Shown: positions 11,055 to 22,000 of the stretch, piece after piece
Layout: each line of letters opens with the position of its first letter
Numbering within the stretch: the stretch's first letter is position 1
NCBI RefSeq assembly: GCF_963678635.1
Contig: NC_087070.1
Coordinates: 31,843,704 to 31,907,703, forward strand
Reading direction: 5' to 3'
From: Symsagittifera roscoffensis
Lineage: Eukaryota > Xenacoelomorpha > Acoela > Convolutidae
DNA: 64,000 bases
Made by a program: the position numbers and the translations under genes
Notes under the pieces: model-generated
The model's input: the letters and a program-made list of their open reading frames with translations, nothing else
The model's database searches: none
Told to the model about the DNA's origin: nothing

Positions 11055-12216
11055 CTAAAAGAGAAACAAAATTTGGCTCTTTTCCAGTCCCCCCTCCAAA
11101 ATACCGAGTTTTATGTTTGTTTTACGTGTTATTACGGCTAAATGCGTGATGTTACGCTGTCAAGTATGAACAACATATCTGTTCACAGGTGTCGATTTGT
11201 TCACCACGCCAAAATTCATTGCATTATGACAACGTTAAATAAGCTTTTCAAAATTGATTTTGAAAGGGGGGACTGGAAAAGAACCCAAAATTTATTGAGA
11301 CCATTTGGTACCAATTTTCTAGTAACCACGCCAATCAAAACTTAAAAAAAAAACTTCTAACTCATTTTCCCACACTTTGCATAAGCCAGCAAACCTTACG
11401 TACAGACAAAAGGGCGACTGAAAATTTTAGCGCATACGTTTTGCAAGCTCCGAGATTTTAGCATTAGTTAACTTGATTCCGAAATTTAAGCATTAGTTAA
11501 AGCCTAAATAACAAACTGCTATTTCGTTTAACCAGCAATTGATTGTATGCAAGCTTTGAACATGACTTCTAATTCACAACAACATTGTTTTGGTTTGAAA
11601 TTAATAATCTTTTCCAAACTTTAGAAATAAAAACTTAAGTATAATTGGAGTAGCATTTCCTGTCAGAAGAATAGAAGGAGAAAAATTAAAACAGAGGCAA
11701 AGCGGAGCTTCGCACCACTTACGATACAACACAATCAAATAAAAAGTAAAAAAAAGGAAAAGGTTGCCAAAAAATAGGTACTCGAAACTTCGGTATGTCT
11801 CCATAAAAGACAACAAGGGGTTCAGCTCAAGCTGGATGTACGTGTTGGATAGTTTTTGAATTTGTTAAACTGATTCGAGACGAAATGCGTAATTTCAAAT
11901 GATGTCCTTTGCCTAAAACCTTAGTTGTATCTCGACTAAAATAAGTTAGAAGAGAGAAAACTTTTGAGATATTAGAATTTTCCCAAGGACAACATTTTTC
12001 GAAAGAAAACGTAAAGGAGTCGTCGCTTCGCAAGGAAAAATTCTTGCAACCGGTTCTTTCGATTGAACTTTCCATCTCAGATTTGATAGGTTAGTTTTAA
12101 AGAATTCAAAAAATCTCTAAAGAACTCACTTTCTGAAATCCATAACTTTTTCCTGCAAAAAGGTAGGTCGCGGCCACTAAAGTAGAGAAGATTCACAAAA
12201 ACGAGTTGCTCAATTA
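11055..12216. other. Upstream region of the KISF gene, no gene identified
   Basis: This holds the unplaced 5' part of the minus-strand gene ending at 9,754. Short frames at 11,142-11,345 (+), 11,601-11,816 (-) and 11,827-12,075 (-) have no supporting motif or splice context. The duplication boundary lies at 12,213-12,216 (ATTA). Confidence 0.4.
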
Positions 12217-12333
12217 AACCTTAGATTTTGCACAGTAGTTTTCGAGTGAAGTCAAAAGATTTCAAAACTTTGATTCTTGTGAAGACAATATCTTTTTTTG
12301 CAAAACAAAATGGTCATAACCATTTACAATGGT

Positions 12334-12616
12334 ATGCTTTCAATAATCTGTTGTTTCGCTTAGACCTATCATATCAGATTTAGCAAGTTATTGAAAACAA
12401 AGTCTAAAAAAGGATCAAAAAACCAAAATCTTGACATTCCAAGGAATAGCTTTTTGTTTAAATTGAGTGTAAAGCAGTTACACTCAATTTAAACAAAAAG
12501 CTATTCCTTGGAATGTCAAGATTTTGGTTTTTTGATCCTTTTTTAGACTTTGTTTTCAATAACTTGCTAAATCTGATATGATAGGTCTAAGCGAAACAAC
12601 AGATTATTGAAAGCAT
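12334..12616. repeat. Perfect 139-bp inverted repeat with 5-bp spacer
   Basis: The left arm (12,334-12,472) and right arm (12,478-12,616) are exact reverse complements over 139 bp, separated only by AGCAG. Unit 2 has only the left-arm sequence (about 30,025-30,155) and runs straight on into TGCTTATGCAG. The right arm is therefore an inverted copy made after, or outside, the segmental duplication, probably by template switching or foldback synthesis. No coding potential was found. Confidence 0.95.
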
Positions 12617-12617
12617 T

Positions 12618-13431
12618 GAGAAAGATTATTGAAAGCTTATGCAGAAAAGATTCAAACAAACTGCATCTTCGACTGAACCAAAAACTCAGATTTGTGACGG
12701 TAGTTCTCGCGAAAATCAAACTGTTTCATAAAACGGCCAAACAACAAAAAGTTTTCCAAAGGGCCACAAATTTGGGTGTTATCACCTATGCAAAAGAGCT
12801 TTTCACATTCTATTCTTTGGGTTGAACCCAAAATCACAGATATGGGAGGGTTATTTTCGCAAGTCAAAAAATACAAAAACGGTCAGAAAATCAAAAATTT
12901 GCGACAACTCCGAGGGCTATAACTTTATGCAAAAACAATGGGCGTAGCCACTTGTTCGGGACAGCTTTTTAAACCCGTTCTATTCATTGAAACCAAAATA
13001 TCAGATTTGGGAATATTTGAGAAAGATTATTGAGAAAGATTATTGAAAGCTTATGCAGAAAAGATTCAAACAAACTGCATCTTCGACTGAACCAAAAACT
13101 CAGATTTGTGACGGTAGTTCTCGCGAAAATCAAACTGTTTCATAAAACGGCCAAACAACAAAAAGTTTTCCAAAGGGCCACAAATTTGGGTGTTATCACC
13201 TATGCAAAAGAGCTTTTCACATTCTATTCTTTGGGTTGAACCCAAAATCACAGATATGGGAGGGTTATTTTCGCAAGTCAAAAAATACAAAAACGGTCAG
13301 AAAATCAAAAATTTGCGACAACTCCGAGGGCTATAACTTTATGCAAAAACAATGGGCGTAGCCACTTGTTCGGGACAGCTTTTTAAACCCGTTCTATTCA
13401 TTGAAACCAAAATATCAGATTTGGGAATATT
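12618..13431. repeat. 414-bp tandem duplication in unit 1
   Basis: Two nearly identical units start GAGAAAGATTATTG at 12,618 and 13,032. Unit 2 has this sequence once (30,155-30,530). The short frames it carries are simply duplicated with it and have no independent support. Confidence 0.95.
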
Positions 13432-13562
13432 TTTAGAGAAAACGAAAAAATATATATAACGTCTACAAATATAGTCTAAAAAAGTCTGCCTGTATATCCA
13501 TATCTATATCTATATCTATATGTATATCTATATCTATATCTATATCTATATGTATATCTATA

Positions 13563-13593
<31 letters not shown>

Positions 13594-13630
13594 TTTCGTT
13601 TTCGCTAAAAAATATTCCCAAATCTGAAAT
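13411..13630. repeat. Inverted repeat flanking a TATATC microsatellite
   Basis: The arms CAGATTTGGGAATATTT and its complement AAATATTCCCAAATCTG, each extended by an AAAACGAAAA block, flank about 150 bp of (TATATC)n/(TATATG)n. A CTCTCT and TATATA run closes the array. The same structure is at 30,519-30,735 and 34,307-34,520 with different repeat lengths. The right-hand copies sit just inside the 3,788-bp duplication breakpoint. Confidence 0.85.
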
Positions 13631-14126
13631 ATGTATTGGTCAAGTATTACCCCCAGACTTTTTCGGTTAGTATGCAGGCAGACAGAGAAGCAGGCAGTCT
13701 TTATATTGATACCCTTTCTTGAAAACCGGTAGAATAGTTTTTGAGAAATGAAATTTTTGCCAAAAATGAAAAAAAAAGTGGTTTTAATCATTATATATAA
13801 AAACCCATTCCGATACAATTTCCTAAAACCTGATCAATCAAACAGGAATTCAAGGCAAACATGCTAAGCAAGACATTGGAATGTTAGATTAGCAACGGAA
13901 CAAGACTTAGGAAGCGGAAACGCAGCCGACAATCTTCGAGCAGACACCAGTTGAGCCGAAAAAAAACTGAAAAAATAAATTAAAAATTTGAAGTCCCCTA
14001 CAATGAACAACCCTTTAAACTAACAAGATACTTGCTTACAGAGCAAAAACAACCCGTGATGTGACAACTAAGCCGACAAAACTTGAGGAAAAAAATTATC
14101 AATTGCATACATGCTGAAAACAACAA

Positions 14127-14195
14127 AGTCCGGTCGGGGTTCGAGCCCCTGAATTCAGGGCGCAAAAGCGACGGCGTTACCCATAGGCCAAGAGC
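14127..14195 (-). other. tRNA-like segment, copy 1
   Basis: On the minus strand, TGGCCTATGGGTAA resembles an A-box and GGCTCGAACCC a B-box about 40 nt downstream, with a GGGG/CCCC stem around the latter. The anticodon stem and acceptor stem do not pair well. It is probably a tRNA-derived repeat head carrying an internal Pol III promoter. It is kept in all three copies. Confidence 0.35.
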
Positions 14196-14479
14196 GAAGG
14201 AACCTGTCAGTTTTTTATATTCAACAATAAAGGCTGAAAATTTGTTTTAAAAAGTTGTTTACGGGGAAAAAAGTCTAGTTCCCGATTGCAAGACAGTTGG
14301 TTTCGCAAGTGTAATCAATTTTCTGCTTTTTAACTTAAACAGGAAACATATGAAGACTGAGCAAAAATTATTCTTGCCCAATTTCATTATTGCTCAAGCC
14401 CAGGGGGTTAACTGGTCTGACAAAATATTTTTATCATTCCTTAATTACCACTGTTATTTTGGATCCCTGCTAAATAAAT

Positions 14480-16606
14480 TTAACATACACATTTTTTTGT
14501 ATGAATTTCATTTAGACCAATCACCTCTTTTCCTTTTTGGTTTATGCATGATTTCAAATCCGAAGGTGGCGGCTCCACAACTATCGTCAACTTCTCTCGA
14601 GGTCGAATTCGAGGCCCTTCTATCTTCCTAGCGTCACTTACTAAGCCGGGTTGTTCTTTCGCAGCAGCTTGAGGGGTTGGACTTTCATTCAAATTTGGTT
14701 CATTTTTGAAGGAGGTTACAAGAGGCAGTCCTACTTGCTCCACCAAAAATGGAGGACCTCTCACCTGGTCTTCCTTCGGGACTATCTTCACAGAAGCAGA
14801 GGCTGATTTAGGTCCAGTCGCAAATATTTCAGTCGATCCACCTTCCACCTCTGGTGTTTTTACTTCGAAAGTTTTTGCGGCTGGAATGCCCGAGGTGATG
14901 TTTTTTGGTATAGAATCCTTCATTTTGAAATCGCTTTCTGCTTTCCCGGTATCTAATTCAGCTGAATCTTGTTTTTCTATGAGAATTACCTCAGGTGTGT
15001 TTAAATTCAAATTTAAAGGCTGCGAATTGAAAGCGTGTTGTACAACTGATTGCTGCGAGTTTGATACAGAAGATGCGAAGTACTGATTACCTGAACCAGT
15101 CGAAGTTTTCGCGGTGACAGGTGCATGTTGCGTCACAATTTCGAATTCAGGTTCAAATCTACTGACTTCTTTAGGAATTAGCCGATAGGTAAAGGAATCC
15201 CTGATGATTGAATTCATGAGATGTGTCAATTTGTCGCTTTTATACTCGTGTACGAACTTTGGCATGTAACTTTCGACGTAGAAGTAATTACAGTTGTATA
15301 AACCTTGTTGTTGAACAGTTGCATTACCTTGTTTCGAATGTAGCGCTGTCAAATTTGGACTAGAGACTGTTCTTTGGCTCTCAATATTTGACACTTTTTT
15401 GCCGTCATTTACTTCTTTATATATTGGCAATACTTCAATCTTTGACTTATTTTTATTCTCCAGTACATTTGTGGGCAACGGAAATGTTTTCACGGGGTTG
15501 CTAGTACCCATGCTATAGTTAACGGAGCTTGAACTTTGAGTACTCGTGCCCATGTTGGTGCCAGCCAGTTGTTTATTTGGATCTAACTCGTTCGAGATTA
15601 AACGAGCACTTTTGTATCTTTGCGACAAATTGTTGTCGGACATAGATCTAGTGGATTTTGCGTAATTCCCTGCTTTCAATACAGGTGTTGGACTTGCTGA
15701 TTTCGTTTCTTTAAACATAGGCGTAGGGCTCTTTTCTCTTTTCACTGCTCCAAATGCAGCGTTGTGCGACGGCGTTGGACTCTTTCTTTCCCAGACGCTT
15801 TTGAGATTGGATACCGTATTCGGTGCAGGCATCTCATTTTGTGTAAAATCGACGATTCCATCTTGATAAACCGGCAGGGTCACTTCATTGCTCACAACAT
15901 TTCGGCTACTCACATTTTGTGACAATTCGACCTTTTTACCTGGGATTTTTTGAAGTTTAACATCAAACTGAGAAAATGGTGATATCAAATTATTATTGCT
16001 TTGATAATTTGCGTTTGAAAGCTTTCCTTGTGCTTGAAAATTAGTTGGACTCCTCAAAGGTTCGGTTTTTCCATTTCGAGAACTTTTCTCGAAGAGATTT
16101 CTTACTTGTGAATAATCATTGGCAACTGGATAATCCAAAGAGTCGTGACTGTTGTTTAGGTCGGTTTCTAGAACAGCTTCTGGAGTCTTGTTTTTGAAAT
16201 TTTGATCGGAAATAATACCAGGTGATCGAAAACTTTTTTCAGCGTACGGCGAAGACACACGGGGTTCTTCGAGCTTGATTTGATTTCCACTCCTCTCAAC
16301 TCTGGTGGCAGTTCTTAACTGTTTTGCTTCCAAAAACTTAAAAGGGTTTTCTTTAACCTTTACCACAGCTTCCTCGATAACATCGGTCTGATCAGCGATA
16401 CTATTTCTGAGCGTAGGTTTATATGGTTGCGGGCTCAGAAAAGCCGCTTGTTTCTTAGTAAATCCCATTTGACTTCTCTGATGATAATCATGAGAGTTGC
16501 TGACACTTTGGAACATGGCTACCGAATCTGACACTCGCATTGTTCGCTCCTCTTCAAATTGCGAAGATCCACCAGGGACTTCAGACTTGACTCTTTTGTT
16601 ATACAT
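14480..16606 (-). CDS. 708-aa disordered protein, copy 1
   Basis: An uninterrupted minus-strand frame runs from ATG (MYNKRVKSEV) to a TAA. The protein is Ser/Pro/Asn-rich with basic patches. It has repeated SPTP motifs (residues about 275-310 and again near 650), NLKSVWERKSPTP, and one more ordered region near residues 440-500 (NYFYVESYMPKFVHEYKSDKL..FTYRLIPKEV). It ends KKCVC; a C-terminal CXC resembles a Rab-type prenylation signal, but nothing else is Rab-like. I do not recognise the family; cytoskeletal or scaffold proteins share this composition. Relative to the other copies it has V29, I in YQDGIVDF, K in NYAKST, SSPN and NATV. An upstream exon or promoter was not located. Confidence 0.8.
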   Translation of the reverse strand: MYNKRVKSEVPGGSSQFEEERTMRVSDSVAMFQSVSNSHDYHQRSQMGFTKKQAAFLSPQPYKPTLRNSIADQTDVIEEAVVKVKENPFKFLEAKQLRTATRVERSGNQIKLEEPRVSSPYAEKSFRSPGIISDQNFKNKTPEAVLETDLNNSHDSLDYPVANDYSQVRNLFEKSSRNGKTEPLRSPTNFQAQGKLSNANYQSNNNLISPFSQFDVKLQKIPGKKVELSQNVSSRNVVSNEVTLPVYQDGIVDFTQNEMPAPNTVSNLKSVWERKSPTPSHNAAFGAVKREKSPTPMFKETKSASPTPVLKAGNYAKSTRSMSDNNLSQRYKSARLISNELDPNKQLAGTNMGTSTQSSSSVNYSMGTSNPVKTFPLPTNVLENKNKSKIEVLPIYKEVNDGKKVSNIESQRTVSSPNLTALHSKQGNATVQQQGLYNCNYFYVESYMPKFVHEYKSDKLTHLMNSIIRDSFTYRLIPKEVSRFEPEFEIVTQHAPVTAKTSTGSGNQYFASSVSNSQQSVVQHAFNSQPLNLNLNTPEVILIEKQDSAELDTGKAESDFKMKDSIPKNITSGIPAAKTFEVKTPEVEGGSTEIFATGPKSASASVKIVPKEDQVRGPPFLVEQVGLPLVTSFKNEPNLNESPTPQAAAKEQPGLVSDARKIEGPRIRPREKLTIVVEPPPSDLKSCINQKGKEVIGLNEIHTKKCVC

Positions 16607-17190
16607 AGCTTTTGAATTTTAAAAATCTTGCCTCATTAAGTATTATCTGTTAATTTTTAATCGTTCTTTCGATTGCATTATAGAACCGTTGTTTTTTTCT
16701 CAGTAGATTGCCGACTCAAACCGATACCAGCTTAACTATCAATCAAATCGATTAAGTTTAACGATTAATCAAATCTGAAAAAAAAAACCTATAATAATAA
16801 ATGCGGCTTCCACTGCTTCTTTTATCAGATAAAACCCCAGCCGGTGTAAAAAAAAAACTTAATGAATAATTCATATACATAAATGAAGGAATGAAAAATT
16901 ATTCCGGTAATCAGAAGGACAAAAGTATCAAAGTAACCGAGTTTACAGACAGGAGTCCCGTCATCACAAATTCCAGTCAAAATCCTGTAAACTTTCTTGG
17001 TAATCAGAAGGTCAAAAGTATCAAAGTAACCGAGGTTATAGTCAGGAGTTCCTTCATCATATATTCCAGTCAAAATCCTGGGAATTTTCTAGACATGGAA
17101 GTGATAATGATAAAAAAGGATGATTATTCTTGATATGTTCAAATATTAACTTGATACGGGTTACGTTTCTTCAATAAAAACCCGCAATTC
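16607..17190. repeat. 93-bp duplicated repeat downstream of copy 1
   Basis: Two 93-bp units start AATCAGAAGG at 16,909 and 17,002. The period is a multiple of three and both strands are open across it. On the plus strand it reads NQKxKSIKVTE..RS..I..SSQNPxNFL twice; on the minus strand GTPxxxLGYFDTFxLLIT twice. The same pair is at 34,003 and 37,790, where the second unit carries a 2-nt insertion. The remainder is AT-rich with no gene. Confidence 0.7.
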
Positions 17191-17229
17191 GACACGAGAA
17201 ATTATTTATAAATATATTTTGTACTACCA

Positions 17230-18850
17230 ATAAAAAAAATACGTCGGCTGTTTTGTCGTTAATTGTGCCAAGTAGACAAGCGGCGTTCGCAATCTGTATT
17301 TCCATGGAGATTCTGTTTAAAAAAGCTGCCTTCCCTGGGTTCCTCAGTTCCTATGCTTAGGTTCTTACAAAGCTTACACAAAAAATCTTCTGTGCTGGGG
17401 CCGGCTGCGCCCTGAATCTCAAAATCTATCATCTCCTAAGTACTTATACTTCTGATTTCATCGCTCTTCCGCTTCAGCCGTACCAGGGTAACAAACCAAC
17501 CCAGCACTAATCCTACTGGGGGCTACGAAGATTATTACTGTTACATCCCACATGTGTTGCTTACCAACAGTCCATGGAACGAGCGTCAAACCGTCTGGCT
17601 GCTTCTGATCGGTGTTGCCCAGGTTTCGTGGCTCTAAAACGCAAGGACCGTGAGACGAAAATATATTCCGCTTTATAAAGGCATTCAAAGAAAGCCTCGA
17701 GAATCTCCCTGCACTTTTGAAGCAAGAAATGCCATGTCAACCATCTTCGGTAACTCCTTTTTTGCACACGCATTTATGGAATTTTTCTAGACGGAAAAAA
17801 GAGAGTCAGATGTTTGGGAACCAAGCCAACAGAACTGAGAAAATTAACACCAGCACAGAATGAACCGGAGTTAAAAAAAAGTCACAGAGATTGACCTAAT
17901 GAGGCTACGGGTCTACTAGGTACTTATATTAAGCTGGTCTTTTAAACCCTCGTCTCTATAAATAAAGAATTTCTTCGAACATTCTTTTCATTAAAAGAGC
18001 CGATTACACAGGCAGTGTTCGCAACCTGTATTGCGAGGGAGATTCCTTGCTTAAAAAACTACCTGCCATGTTCTCCTCGGTACTATAAGTCGTCCACTTC
18101 AGGCACACATGAGGTTAAGAAAAATAGGCCTTATAACCATTCGCTCAAGGGTCAGGGACACTACATCTTGCGTTTTGTAACTCAATCTGTTCGAGCCAAC
18201 TCGGTTCACTTAATACATGGGACATCGAGATCGTGTTACAGCTTAAAGGCTACTATCAAAATACCCCCACTCTAGAAAGAGTCCCATCGCCATGTAACGC
18301 CATTAAAAACAGGGTTGAGAACTGAAGTAAATACTATTTGTTTTTTTTGGACAGTGGACATTTGATCCATTTCAGATGGATCAACCTAGAACTCGCCTTA
18401 TCTCAACACAACTGCATAAAATTGCTCTCTAGTAATTTATTTCAGATACTCACATCTAGACGACCGGGCTGCAAAAAATCCCAGACTCTATCAAGTAACA
18501 TAGCTATGATAACTTAGGAAGTTCTGATAAAGCAATAAGTTTTGACTCAAGAAGCACGGGGTTGAAACCCAGCCTGCGCTTATTCTACTAGGGGCTAGGG
18601 AGTCGACTATCATTACATCCCACAACAGCTGCCAACCAACAACCCATGGGGGAGTTAAAGCTTATTGTTGCTTCTGATCTGTCCTAAGGAGTTTCCGTGG
18701 CTCTGAAGCAGAGGGAATGTGAGTGGAGGCAAAACTGCTCTAGTAGGGCATTCACATTTAAATGCTGAGAGAACCTCGTGCGCTTTTCAGACGAGACAAG
18801 CCATGCCTTCCATCTTCGGTTAAATCTTTTCCGCAAACGCATCTGTTTTT
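17230..18850 (-). pseudogene. Two decayed retroelement-associated fragments, unit 1
   Basis: Minus-strand frames at 17,458-17,688 contain KQPDGLTLVPW then MWDVTV and APSRISAG. A second, more broken copy at about 18,540-18,830 has LLWDVMIV and LAPSRISAG. Each is preceded by a related block (TTCGCAATCTGTATT near 17,290; TTCGCAACCTGTATT near 18,020), so these are two tandem relatives about 735 bp apart. The PDG..PW..WDVTV pattern is one I associate with segments attached to reverse transcriptases in invertebrate genomes. No reverse transcriptase is fused here. Both copies are cut by stops. Confidence 0.4.
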
Positions 18851-18859
18851 CACAAATTT

Positions 18860-19640
18860 TGACTGAAGCTAGGCTGAATCCAATTGCAATTCCAAGCTGC
18901 CGATTTGACTATTTTAATCTGAAGATTATTTTTTTCGTATAATATTCAACTTTTTTACATCAATAGATTTTGATTTCTAAATGAATTGAGAAACTTGGTT
19001 ATCAAAAAAAGAGCCATTCAACCAGAATGCTGTTGACTTTCATTCATAAGAATACAGGCGTACGACATGTTAAAAAGGAAGATTAACAACGTTATTTGTA
19101 TTTTGAACAGGAAAAAAAAGGTTACTTTCAGACCGTTTTTTTGAAATTTCTATATGGACGTGCATGCATGACACCTGAGAGTTTTCTTTCGAAAAACTGA
19201 AAATGCACGAAAATCAGAGAGACAATTTTCGCTGTGAAAACAAGACGGCAAAAGTTTAGAAAAACCACAGTGTTAATGCGTATAACGAACATTCGGTATT
19301 GGAAGAAAAATTTTCCGAGTATTAACAATTGTGAATTTACAATCGTTATTGGACATACTCCACGGATCGGGATGGCTGGAAGCAAAGACAGCAATCCTTC
19401 CAGGTGGTGAAGAAGGAGCTTGTTCAACGAAGACCAGAAATTTCTAAAGAGTATAATTTTCCAATTTCTTTTTAAAATTTTGGGCTATTCTGAGTTACAC
19501 TACATAGATATGATTGTATTACATCAATTTTAAATCAAATTAGCCAAGAAACTTGACCAACAGATAATTTCTCTGAAAAAGAATTATTCCTTGCTTTTTA
19601 CAACATATACACATCTTATCGACCTTAAAAGGAAAAGGAT
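18860..19640. other. Spacer between decayed elements, unit 1
   Basis: An unrecognised minus-strand frame of 99 codons (19,128-19,427) is conserved in unit 2 at 40,017-40,316 with a handful of changes and no motif. I cannot tell whether it is coding. Nothing else was recognised. Confidence 0.4.
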
Positions 19641-19649
19641 GCATATGCT

Positions 19650-22000
19650 CATGCTCGTGTGATGATTTGTGTTACTAAACATCTTACCTCCTCTCAAGTA
19701 GAAGTCTACCATGACTTTAAGGACTTTCCTTGTACTTGCACAATAGATCTTGGTACCTCACCTTTGACTGTCGCATGCGTTTATGTACCTCCTTCAGACA
19801 GTCCTTACAGCATATCCTTTCAAAAACTCAATTCAATGCTTAATTTTCTCTGCAAACTGACCTATGACCACCTGATCTTTACAGCCGATTTCAAATTTCA
19901 TGAGATCAACTGGACTATTTAATCCTCAAAAACTGAATCAGAAACATCTTTACTCGATTTTATGGATGAAAACAGCTTTCAACAACATGTGGATCTCCTC
20001 ACCACAAATTCAAGCATATAAGATTTCTTTATTACTTCCGAAGATTTCGAAATTGAAAAAATAATGCCATTACGGAATCTAGATGTGTCAGATCACTTTG
20101 CCATAGAAGCCACAGAATCCAAAAAAATGTTACTTCTGAAATTACACCGCGATGTCTACTTTAGCTATTGTAATTGAGATTTTGAAAAGATAAACGACAC
20201 TATTATTCAATCCGGTTTTCAACAATATAGCTTGTCTGGTGAATTCTCATAGATTCCAATATAAAAGGTTCCAAAATAAAAAATCAGTCGCATAAGTTCA
20301 AAAATTTAACTTCTTGAATTTTGATTGGTTGAAATTTGGGCCAACGAATTTATGGATTGAGTGTTTACTGTTCAACCAGTATAAACTCAAGCTGCAGAAC
20401 AGCTTGCCACCAAACGTGTTGCGAGCTTGCCACCAAAGAGTAGGACTCTATTAGAGCCGGTTATCGCAGCAAAGCGTCGACGCGCGCGTGGCGCATCCGC
20501 CGGTCATCTCAAACCGAGACTCGGCTAATTGAGTCTCTTGACCATTTCAAAAGATTTGAAACTTTTGCGACTGCTTTTTTGGAACCTATGGGACTGATTC
20601 TTTTTTTTGGAACCTATGAATACGCACCGCACCTGCTGGTCTAATGTATCGTTTCTCATTGAACAATGGTATCATTGATTGAATGAAAAACTGCGAAAAA
20701 CCCTTCCTATTTGAACAAAACACAGACGTTCACTTCCTCCCTGGGTAACTTATGAGACCTCGAATTTGTTTGAGCGACTTGAAACAACTTCTCGAAAGTA
20801 TGGTGCTAAAGTGTCTTGCATTATCTATAATTTGTCGAAGATCTCTTCAAAATGACAAGATTGAATAATACGAGAAAGGTCTAGCAAATGGCGGAAACAA
20901 AAATGCTTTGTTTAAATTTTAAAGGCCTCGAAATAAATCACGGTTATCGTAAACTTTGCGCTTTCGCAGCGCAGAACCCTCGACTGACCTCGAGAAGGCT
21001 GAGATAATTGCTATTTTTTTGCAGAAAACTACATCGAATCTTCTCAATATCAAATAAACCATCATTCTATATCAAATTGTCCAATTATAGATGATTTTAT
21101 TATGAACGAGTCCTTGAATATGGTTATTTCTTTAAACCTAGATATTAAAAAAGCCAGTGGTCCGAGTTACCTTACAGCTTTTTTAGTCTCTTAATGTGCT
21201 AAAACAAGCTGTTGTTCACTATATCAATTATTTTAAAAATTAAAGCAATCTTCAACATATCCAGAAACATTGAAATAATCAATAACTTCTCCAATAAAAA
21301 AAAGCTGCAAAATTACAGTAGAAAACTATCGACCATTCTTTTTTATTGTCAAAACCTTCAAAAATTACTTGAGCGATGTTTTGTTTATCGCTATATGATT
21401 TTTGCAAACCTTTTTTGTCTACCCAAGCGACAAAAGTACTCGTTCATTGGAGTCTTTTCAAAAAAATTGATTTTGGATCATTGGTCATAAAAATTATAAA
21501 GACGCCCTAATTAAACCGAACATTTTACCAATACCATATTATCTTCAAATGCTAAGCTTTTTATACTTATCCAAACTAATGAACGGGTCCTACGATTTCG
21601 ATTTTGCTACTAAAGTGGTCAGTTATTCACCCAATGAAATTTTTTTCAATACAAGGTCTGCTGTTTCTTGTTTGTTTCAGGTACAACAACAAAATTGAAG
21701 CTACGTGAGCAGAACTTCTAGTTTCGTTCGACTCGACTTGCAAATTTAGCACCAAGTTATGTTGACATTATCGATTACAGATATTGGTTCTCTCAGAAAA
21801 GGCCTTCTTCGATGGTTTTGGAATTATTTAACTTTATATTACGATGACGATGTTATGTTCACTTGGAGAATGCATTATGATTGTGTACAGTACAACTGCA
21901 GAAATTCAATAAGAAACTTACCAACTTGAAAATCATCTCAGAGGCTTGATGAACCCTCACGGACTCTCCCGTAGAATTCTTGTTAGTTAATAGTAATAAT
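19650..22000 (+). pseudogene. Dead LINE-type retrotransposon, unit 1
   Basis: At 19,650-20,200 frames with VACVYVPPSD, FTADFKFHEINW, LLDFMDENSFQQHV and LDVSDHFAIE follow the order of an endonuclease/exonuclease/phosphatase domain of non-LTR elements, including the final SDH. TAA, TAA and TGA stops interrupt it. At about 21,120-21,480 LDIKKASGPS and a broken NYR..S/L..LLER-like stretch match the start of a reverse transcriptase. The catalytic YADD region was not found. Near 21,690-21,800 a C-terminal-type REQNF/TRLANLAP segment follows. A 322-bp MITE-like insertion separates the two halves. The element is clearly inactive. Confidence 0.6.
20266..20587. mobile_element. 322-bp MITE-like insertion in the LINE, unit 1
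   Basis: The ends AGGTTCCAAAATAAAAAA..CAGTCGCA and its inverse TGCGACTG..TTTTTTGGAACCT form terminal inverted repeats of about 27 bp. The interior has an unusually GC-rich core around GTCGACGCGCGCGTGGCGC and a small GAGACTC/GAGTCTC hairpin. A partial extra right end (TTTTTTTTGGAACCTATG) follows immediately. No clear target-site duplication is visible. The unit 2 copy is also 322 bp. Confidence 0.6.

Noticed and set aside
12652-13290. 74-codon minus frames repeated twice
   Set aside because: They are duplicated with the 414-bp repeat and do not show coding-type conservation in unit 2 (an in-frame codon lost and residue changes).
14706-15086. 126-codon plus-strand frame, also at 31,810 and 35,598
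   Set aside because: It is antisense to the intact 708-codon gene and has no independent motif; its conservation follows from the sense strand.
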